Below are positions 55,651 to 64,000 of a stretch of DNA of 64,000 bases, one piece after another (within the stretch, counting starts at the first letter, position 1; each line of letters opens with the position of its first letter). The notes under the pieces are model-generated. The model did no database searches, was not told the DNA's origin, and saw only the letters and a program-made list of their open reading frames with translations. Made by a program: the position numbers and the translations under genes. This DNA comes from Chanos chanos (taxonomy: Eukaryota > Chordata > Actinopteri > Gonorynchiformes > Chanidae), in the NCBI RefSeq assembly GCF_902362185.1, contig NC_044498.1:48068536-48132535 (forward strand). Reading direction: 5' to 3'.

Positions 55651-58378
55651 ACTCCTCTCTCTCTCTCCCCCCCCCCCCCCCCCCCCCCCTTTTTCACAAA
55701 TTCGCACTAAGCAGTTAATCACATGTGAAATACCTCCAGTTCTTCTAACACATCAAATAAAGTGCATGTCTCAGTGGTACACAATCACTGCTTAATTGAA
55801 TGTGGTAAGTGGTGCTTTCTTCACTTCCTTTTAAAGCAATAAACAATCCTAGCTCGTAATCTGAATGCACAAGTAATGCAAGGGACATGGGTAGAAGTAA
55901 CCTGTAGTGTTACAACACCAGGGTATTATGCATGTATTATTTGTGAAGATACCAATTTTTTTTTTTAAAAAAAAAGTGTTCTTCATATAAAAATCAAATA
56001 TGATACATTTGAGAGGTTTAATGAAGGACCAGATGTAAGATTGTTTTAATGGAGACAAAAAGACATCATTGGATCAAGACTGTCTGTCTGTTGAAGGTTG
56101 AAACTCGTTATTTAATCTGTTCCAATTATATGGTACCTTTTTTTTTTTGGATTAGATTTATTTGAGATGAAATTGAATCATGTTCAAAAGGTACTTGCTG
56201 TAAGCGTTTAGGTCAGTATTTTTTTAATTTTTATTTTTTAGCAAAAAGGTTGGCGTAGCCATGGTGTAAATATATTTACACCACAGGAGAAATTAAAAGC
56301 CATGAGATGTATACACTTTACTGAAACCATCATAATGACTGTATAAAGTTTGAACCAAAAAATGCAGTATTCATATATATGTACAGTTTTGATACAAATG
56401 TTATCCTATCTTAAAATTGCACATTCTCCCCTGAACCTTCAAAAGCTACTGTAATGTCCTCTTTTGTTGCTAATTTATTGTTGTGTTCAGTGTGGAGACA
56501 CATGAGTAGAAATGTTGTATTAGAAAAAGAAGCAGTCACAGTCACCTCTCGATTCTAAAGGACTTCATGTAGAGGAAAAGATATGATCTTTTTTTTGGAC
56601 AGAGCTACCCTATCAGTGTATCGATGATGTAAAAATGACCTAGTAAACATTCTCCAAGTATGAATTGTTTTGTTTTGTCTCTCTTACTGCGTATATAAAA
56701 CAAAAGCCCATAGGAATGCCAAACGTGATGGTCAGTCCTCTTTATGTTAACCGTTTTTTGGGATTAAATTCTCAGTACTTAGTTGTCCTAGCTGCAGTAA
56801 GTTCTTATCTGTCTCAAAAGATAACGTTCTCTGGTTCATGTTGCTTAATCAGCTGCCTCCACTGCCCTTAGGGCAGAGAATGCTGTTAAGAGTCGAGTCT
56901 TAGTTGTGGTTTTTGAAAAAAGATTAAAAGTCTTATCTCCTGGCCTTCGACTGTATCTGGAACCACTGATTTGGGGTGAGTTTGGGGGGGGGTGACATTT
57001 AGTGTAACTAGCACCTGGAAAAAAAATGACTTGACCGGAACTCAGGCTTTGAGTAATGTCATATAAAGTATCTCAAACACTTAACACCCCTTTTGGCTAG
57101 AAAAACCTCTCATGGCCTATTATGAAAAAACGATATACAATTCCCACTGTAAATCCTTTCCAAAACTTTTAAGCTCTTTTGGAAGTTCCTAGCTGAGGCA
57201 TTGCACTGAAAAGCACAAGATATGTACAAAGACAGCCGGATATATTATGAAATCATTACAGTAATATAGGCATTACAATAAAATTCCCGAAGAGGGAACA
57301 CAGACAGTGAAAGGCTACAAATCTGCTCAAATGTTTCTCTGACCACGTTTTTTTTTTTTTCTTCCTCTGAGAATTTTTCTCTGGTTTGGCTTCCATGAAG
57401 GTTTTACGATGTAATTGGATGGGAAGGTGTATTTTATTTGTAGCACTTGAGACAAAGAGGAATTTTTTGAAAGGGTGTTTAAGTATTCCAAAGTCATTGT
57501 ATAAACCTCCTCAAACCCCGTTCTTACAAATGTTAAAATTATGACTTCACCTTCCACAGTCTGCTATACATTGTACATCATCAGTGGAGTAACGTGTATG
57601 TGCAATGAATACTCTTTTCAAACCTGTCATTCAAAGACCTCTAGCCCCTATTTAACCTGTAATTTTCATTCGTTTCAATGTTTTCACTTGCCTCCTCTTT
57701 ATTACAAAATACCTCCTTTGGTGTGAAGCACAAATGGGGGAAAAAAACCCTGTCGTTCATTTAAAAAAAAAAAAAAAAACAGCTGCCATCTAATCAGGCT
57801 CCACAATGACTTTGGCAGCAAGAGAAAAAAAAGGAAAGGAAACTGTTGAGTGACTTTTTCTTCCTAAACAGGGCAGTGTTTAATTCCGTGGTTTTTTGGA
57901 ACGGTTCAGGCGTGTGTCCACATGCTAAGCTCAGTATGTGTGTCTCAGGTGGAAAGTGTTACCAGAATCCGAAATGTCAGTATCTTAATTTCTTCAGATT
58001 CTGTTCTATTACTGAAAATATATGTAGATGATCTTGTGAACCTGAAGTCATAGAAAAAAACTAAAAATATGCACAAATGTCTTTATTTAATTTTTTTTGT
58101 CTGATTGTGAATATAACCCAATTTATCATGTTTATGCAGTCGTAAATGGTCAACTGCTCTATGGTCTTTTGCACACTACTCATGCTCAGTTCAATCTTTA
58201 CTTAGATGCACAAAGTTCGTCCCCACATTGTGTTTGTGAGAGTCTCAAAATGCTATAGCACTGAAATAAAATACTGGTACAGCTGTAGAAGCATCCAATA
58301 ATTTTTCAAACTCTTTTTAAACTGCTGGTTGGCATTTGGGTGAAGGTATTATTGCCATAATTTCTTAATTTCTCTGTG
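55651..58378. other. ninl 3'UTR and convergent spacer to the lipase gene
   Basis: A C23 run at 55667-55689 lies 16 bases past the ninl stop. AATAAA at 55756-55761 is a good ninl poly(A) signal. TTTATT at 58082-58087 is AATAAA on the minus strand, about 290 bases past the lipase stop. The rest is AT-rich with no recognised exon or mobile element. Confidence 0.55.
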
Positions 58379-58695
58379 TTACTGAGCTGCGCAGGGTTTC
58401 AAAGTCTGCAGGATATTCTCTCGAACAACTTCGTTCCCACAGAAAACAAACCTGTCATAAAGAGATGTGTACAGATTATTAATTTTGTGTGTTACATAAT
58501 GTTTTCACACAGATGTGTTACTATGCTGCCCTCTAGTGTCCCCAATGGCTCACTGGCCTACTGTCGTTCAATGAAGGTATCAAATTTTACTCAAGATACA
58601 AAACAGTTTGTGCTAAATTTGAAATTGTTGTCACTGCAGGCTTCAAGTTAAACATACTGCTAATATTAATGCATAATAAGAATATATAAACATAT

Positions 58696-58753
<58 letters not shown>

Positions 58754-60509
58754 GCATAATGAATAGTTTCAAAATGTAAAAATGTTCTGGCTCTGAACTT
58801 ACAGGCTTCTGTCCTTTCCTCGAAGTACCTCAATCCGGCTGGCACCATACTTGGGCAGCAGAGGGTTGAGAATATTGTTGTTCCAGAGAAATTTCACATG
58901 GGTCAGATCACCGACGTCTTTCTCAGCATCAACAAAGGCCCCAAAGAACTTCCCAGGCGAGAGGGAACCACTTTTAAAATAGAAAGAAAAAAAAATCTTA
59001 ACAAACTTTTAAGAAATACTGTGAATTAACGCACAACGATAACTGCCCTTTTGTTTTCTGTCATTGTAAACTTGTGACTAATAAATATCTATATTCTCAT
59101 ATAGATGCACTACACATAAACATTATATAACATACTAACATATCAATTTTATGATTTTAACCTGTGTCAAATATACTTAGATACATACTGTTTTCAATAT
59201 ATAGTTCAATATGTTCGCTATGACTGCTGCACACACCTGTAAATTTCATACTGGTAAGTGTTTCCATTGCTTCCGTAAAATGCCACCTTCACGTATCCCG
59301 AAGTGTAGAGAGAGCCATCAATGGTTACCTTCACCTCATAACGATAACCTAAAAGCATGATTAATATCCAAAGATACTGTCACATTAATGACATTGCACT
59401 ATTCAGCTTAACATATGGTTTATTAGTAATCAATAATAATTAAGAAATATCATTTCTCTTTCTCTAATTAAAAAATGACACACAACCGAGAGGAATCCAA
59501 GTGGCTATCGGGTTTGTCAGGTTCTATTTCGGTTTTCGTTACAATCAAAAATTTAAGGGGCTAACTATTATCCAGTGAGCCATTCAGAGTGTGTGTCTGT
59601 GTGTGTGTGTGTGTGTGTGTGATGAAACGATATGATCAGCTGGCTGCATTTTGTTATGGCGACAGTGTCGCAGCAGCTGTCAGCCATGTACAAAGACCTG
59701 TGCTTAAGCAGTTTGCATATCTGTCATTCCATATTGCAAAAAGGCTCTTTCTAAATCCTTTCCACATTTCCACATTGATGTACTCTATACAGTTATGTGC
59801 CAAAGACAATGACAACATGCTGAGGAGATACTGTGCTTTGTTCGGTGTCTGAGCTTTACTGTATGCAAATTCACCGGTATTTGGAAGCCTTGTTTTCTCT
59901 TTAAATATCTCCACGAGACTGTGAGTGCTTTGGAAGGCTATGAGAATACCAGCCAGGAGTAATTAAAAGGAAAAACGTAATGACTCAGTGAAGCATCAGC
60001 ATGATACCGATGTGAACTAATTGCAAAGTTTGATTGACAAAGCCTCTTGCTTCCTTAGTTTGCAAATCTTATTTGAATGAATACAAAGGTGTGCAATTAT
60101 GAAATGATCATCTCTAAAATCTGGTATACATCTCAAATGACCTGGATTAAGTTGTGTATAAAAAAACACGTGGAATATGTTCAAGAGTCCAAAAAGGATT
60201 TCCAAAGAACAGAAAATGAAATTTCTTTTCAGTGTGAATCCCTGGACGAACTGAAAGAACCCTAGAAGCTTATTAACCTTATTCTGATATTCATGAGTTT
60301 ATGATGAGAGCACGTACGTGCGAAGGGCTTAGCATCGCCTGTGTTGAGATAGAACTTCATTCTGTCCACCCCAGCAGGCACCTTGAAGGTATCGGCATAG
60401 TGCCCCATCACAGGGCATGAACCAGGAGCACAGGGGAAGCACTTTCCCTTAAAAAAAGACAAAAAAAATGATAATGAGAGCGAGAGAGACAGAGAGAGAA
60501 AGAGAGAGA

Positions 60510-60557
<48 letters not shown>

Positions 60558-63500
60558 TCATGAAATGTTAACATTTTACTTGAAAGAAGTTTTGTTTGTG
60601 CTTTGGGCTGAAATGTTTAAAAGTTTAAAAATTAGTACCTGTTTGCCTGAAGTGTTTATCAGGATTAAGTTACATTATTCAAAAGCATACATTGGCTCCT
60701 TAAAACCATTTAGATGGCGAAATACTAAAAAAGATGTATTATTGAAACATTGACACTTTCTAGTATTTTATGCGCCTCCTCTCTGAAACGTCTCTCTGAG
60801 TAGGGATGTCACGAGAACCGATACTTCGATACCAAGTCGATGCCAGAATTCTGAAAATGTGACAGTACTCGTTTTTCTACAGTATCATAGGTACAGGGGA
60901 TGCAATCCACCTCAACTCGTCGAAAAGAGAAACAGTAGGAGTCGTGTATGGAAGTACTATGCGTTTGAGGCGAATCATCAGGGATAAATTATAAATTCGC
61001 AAAAACCAGTACACCAAACGGTGCCATCGAACTTTTCAGACAAAAGGGGAAAACACTTCCAATTTGGCAAAACACCTCAAAGACAGACATCTGGATTTAT
61101 TCAAAGAATTCAAGAGGAGTAAGTTTCAATTCATGTTAACGTTAGCGTTTTAAATAAATATTTCCGGACAAATGTTCTGTCACCACCTCAGTAAATTTAA
61201 ACTACTGATTGCACTCTGAGTACATAGAGGTGTGTGTGTGTGTGTGTGTGTGTTAGTACATTGCGTGTGCAGCCTCAGCTGTTTTCTCACAGTCATCGAG
61301 CTATACCTGATAACTGAAATCTGAAAATTTTCCTTTCACAGGATCAGCCAGAGTCAACCAGGAGAGGCAGGAGCAAAGTCAGCAACTGTTTTGTTTTGTA
61401 ACTGTTTTGTAATGTTTAAATGTTTTTAATAAAGGAGTGTATGTTGAGGTACATGGGATTTATTGTTTTGTTTTTGAATTTTACCGTGGTATCGAATTGG
61501 GTATTGAGAATCATGGAATTTCACTGGTATTCGTATCGAGTACTAAATTTCTGGTATTGTGACATACCGATGTCTGAGTAAGAATCTTTTCTTACACAGT
61601 TTCTGTCATTGTCCACATCGACACAGTGTCAAGTGCCCAACAGCAAAGAGGGGGGATCTAACAGGCTTTTTCTGTTTCACTTTGAACTTGGACGTGCTTT
61701 AGATCAGCACCCTATAAATCCGCAGAAGAAGATGATAGTGGTTTACACTGCTTTACAGTGTGGGAACAGAGGGAGTTTATAGCTGTCAGTTAGGCGAAGG
61801 AATAACACCCAAGGGCGTTTACAAGAAGAACAAGGAGACATTGCTCCCTTAGGGGACATAGTCAAATGAGGTCACGCTCCTTGCTCACGGCGCTGTTTGG
61901 TTGGGAAGCATCCCAAACTGGGGATAAAGTGTCATTAACTGGGACAGCTGCAGACACTGGCCCTCCTGCAGATAGCATGGGGGAAGCCCGTCTGCTGGGG
62001 CTGTGCCCAAAGCAATCTTGGCGAATCAACATCTAAAACCATAGAAAAAGTTCACAGCCATATCAATGTCACAAGCGACGACAGGTGGTCTGCACACAGC
62101 CCCCCCCCCGCCCCCCCCCCCACTGCGGCACGGCCCAGCCGTTGTCATGCACCATCTCCCCCCCCAATGCCTCTGATACCTTACCATCCATCTGAAAGCC
62201 TCAGTCATATTTAAAAACAAGGATACCCTTATGCCTTATCCAACCGACACCTTAATGACAAGCCCAGCTTGGATGGCTGGGTAAGCGAGGTGTTGGGGGG
62301 GGGGGGGGGGGGGCTGTTACAATTGGCAAAGGAGAAATCTCACTCACAGATTCAAACATAGAGTCATCGGAGCAGGGATACCCCACAAAACCGTCACGGT
62401 TCACAATGCTGTCACTGTAGTATTTGTAGGCTCTCAGGTGGTTGCAGGCCACAAAGTCACGAGTCCCTGATAGGGAGAAACCATGAAAACAAGAGAGAGA
62501 GAAAGAAAGATAAAGGGAGAGTGAGAGAGACGGGGAAAAGGGGGAGGGGTGTTGGTAGAGAAAGAGAAAAGGGTCACTAGGCTGTGTGTTGCTTTCTCAC
62601 AGTATGGATCAAGTACCAGGCGTTTGAAGATCTCCAGCTATGTGGTGGTGGCTCCCTTAGGCTCTCTTATCTACTGGATCAAAAAGGGCAGATTCAGCTG
62701 TGGGCCCCCATGCCATGCCACTGGTATGATATAAATGCTGATACTTGAACCCTCCCTCCACCAAACTCCCCCCCCCACCAGATTTCAAAAGAAGCTTGTC
62801 GCCTTCAAAAAAAAAAAAAAAATCTATATTGTTTGCATACGTTCAAGTGGAAAAACCGTGGTAGGCTTCTTTATGACTTTTCCATTGGTGGTCATGCTGA
62901 TGTTCTAAGAAAGCAACATTGCGTGATTCATTTTTACAACTATAAAAACCCAGGTTAATACTTTAGTATTTTCTGATCCTTCTACTTTTCATTTTGTCTT
63001 ACGCAACATCCCTGGTACTAGGCCTCTCCGTTTCTATTGAGGTGAGGGCATTTCAGGGTCAATAACTGTACAACATGTCTATCATCTGTACTCTGTATTG
63101 TCAGTCTGTTTCATTTGTAAAGTGCTACGTGTAGAACTTTGTAGTCTTTAGATGTGCAGGCCCTGAAATGTTAGACTTCACGTTGTTTTCCCTGTATATG
63201 TGTTTGCACCTCTCACCTTCCCAAATTCCATCAATGTCCACAATCTGTGAGATGATATTTTTGTCACAACCTGGCATTTCTTCTCCTCCATTGGGATAGA
63301 AGTCGATGTGTCCGACAGCTTGGGACATTCCAAGACCTGAGAGAAAAAATGAAAATGTCTGTTTTCGTTCTGTTTTTTTTTTTTTTAACTGAGGTTTCAG
63401 CCTACATATGCCTTCTGAGAGCTGTGACATTGAAAAAACGTATTATTATTATTAAAACGTATTAAACTTGTTTATTCAAAAGAAAGAAAAATTCTTAGCA

Positions 63501-64000
63501 TAATGAGTTTGAATGCACTGATTACGGCAGCTAAACAACTGTGGCTTTTATTCATCCTATCATGAAAACGACGACAGGACAAGAAGCTCAACGCTGCATA
63601 TGCTTCTCACCAAGGTAAGGGACGAGAGGAAGACTGTCTGTGTGAATGACATCCACAAATTTGGCATCTGAGGGGTCTAGTCGCACCAAGATGGGACACC
63701 CTTGAAACATCGGCTCAGCAGGGTCCAAGCCTGAGAGAGAGAGAAGAATAGAAATACGCCACCAGACCAATACAATACGTGAAGACGGTAATATTATAAG
63801 TACTGTAAACAGTGATAATTCAGCCCCTGTTCTGCCATCAGACCTCTTCTTTCTCACACACGACTTCCCTGAGTGGAAGTTAAAAATATTGGTCCGGAAA
63901 TGACCCAGTGTCCTTCCATGGAAGTCCAGAATGAAAACAGTTCGGAAGCTCCATGGAGAGAGCCTGCGTTACCTGTGATTCTGCCCAACCCCGGGATCCT
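58379..64000 (-). CDS. pnlip: Pancreatic triacylglycerol lipase (PNLIP/PNLIPRP2 type), 5' end outside the window
   Basis: Eight exons, read downward: 64000-63973 (partial), 63730-63611, 63336-63217, 62466-62348, 60447-60318, 59348-59237, 58970-58803, 58451-58379. They join in phase to the last 289 residues of an enzyme usually about 465 long; the signal peptide and nucleophile Ser lie off the edge. The secreted enzyme hydrolyses dietary triglyceride with colipase. The catalytic Asp is in GRITGLDPAEP; the lid is the Cys-to-Cys loop from MPGCDKN to FVACNHL, and CNHLR carries the catalytic His. The C-terminal PLAT/colipase-binding domain runs from KCFPC to the last Cys, in [13 protein letters not shown] and a full-length lid argue for an active lipase and against the inactive PNLIPRP1 type, which has DPVEA. 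Lipase versus related protein 2 cannot be settled here. Confidence 0.9.
58697..58752. repeat. (CA)n(TA)n microsatellite in the last lipase intron
   Basis: About 21 CA units then TA units, 51 bases below the donor of the exon 58970-58803. Confidence 0.95.
60477..60553. repeat. (GA)n microsatellite upstream of a lipase exon
   Basis: On the minus (sense) strand it is a CT tract ending about 30 bases before the acceptor of exon 60447-60318, so it extends the polypyrimidine tract. Confidence 0.95.
60803..61572. mobile_element. Internally deleted hAT-type DNA transposon with BED-finger remnant
   Basis: A 770-bp element lies in the lipase intron 60448-62347. It is flanked by perfect 8-bp direct repeats TCTGAGTA (60795-60802 and 61573-61580), the size hAT transposases make. 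The ends are inverted and similar: ATGTCACGAGAACCGATAC at the left; ATGTCACAATACC and CGATACGAATACC on the complement of the right. The plus strand at 61055-61123 encodes [19 protein letters not shown], the second half of a BED zinc finger (His-x5-His) typical of hAT transposases; its Cys half is not evident. A TG repeat lies at 61231-61253 and an AATAAA near the 3' end. No catalytic domain remains, so it is non-autonomous. Confidence 0.88.
62101..62121. repeat. C-rich run
   Basis: Two C runs split by one G. A 19-base G run at 62295-62313 lies nearby, 35 bases below a lipase exon, so on the sense strand it is a C run shortly after the donor of exon 62466-62348. Confidence 0.9.

Overview
The window reads as vertebrate nuclear DNA from a ray-finned (teleost) fish. 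The evidence is a set of intron-containing genes whose products are recognisable vertebrate proteins, abundant CA, GA and TA microsatellites, and teleost-style interspersed repeats. No species can be named from the sequence alone; the elovl6-like gene and general style would suit an otophysan fish, which is inference. Human counterparts of GPRIN2, SPRN, MTG1, AIFM2 and PNLIP all lie on chromosome 10, so most of the window is one block of old conserved synteny; NINL is the exception (human chromosome 20).

Layout: 1-2053 is a 13-bp minisatellite. 2054-9263 is non-coding, rich in simple repeats, with a likely 5'UTR exon ending at 7296. Then follow gprin2 (+, 9273-10778), sprn encoding Shadoo (+, 15960-16358), mtg1 (-, 20686-17733, 11 coding exons), an elovl6-like fatty acid elongase (+, 22020-24841, 4 exons), aifm2/fsp1 (-, 30728-27397, 8 coding exons), ninl (+, 35954-55650, 27 coding exons) and the 3' part of a pancreatic lipase gene (-, 64000-58379, 8 exons, running off the right edge). 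From sprn onward the genes alternate in strand, so ends meet tail to tail (sprn/mtg1, elovl/aifm2, ninl/pnlip) or head to head (mtg1/elovl, aifm2/ninl).

I reconstructed the coding exons by hand from splice sites, unbroken phase and recall of human homologues. Predicted lengths are 501 aa (gprin2), 132 (sprn), 319 (mtg1), 268 (elovl), 374 (aifm2) and 1847 (ninl), plus a 289-residue C-terminal part of the lipase. The genes are not one pathway: they cover neurite signalling, a prion-family glycoprotein, mitochondrial ribosome assembly, fatty acid elongation, ferroptosis suppression, centrosomal microtubule organisation and dietary fat digestion.

The main observations are a U12-type AT-AC intron in mtg1, a decayed duplicate of a ninl coiled-coil exon left in the next intron, an internally deleted hAT transposon with an intact 8-bp target duplication and a BED-finger remnant, an exact prion-type AGAAAAGA motif in Shadoo, and dinucleotide microsatellites serving as polypyrimidine tracts at two exons. 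I found no wholly new multi-gene system; this is mainly a conserved vertebrate block.
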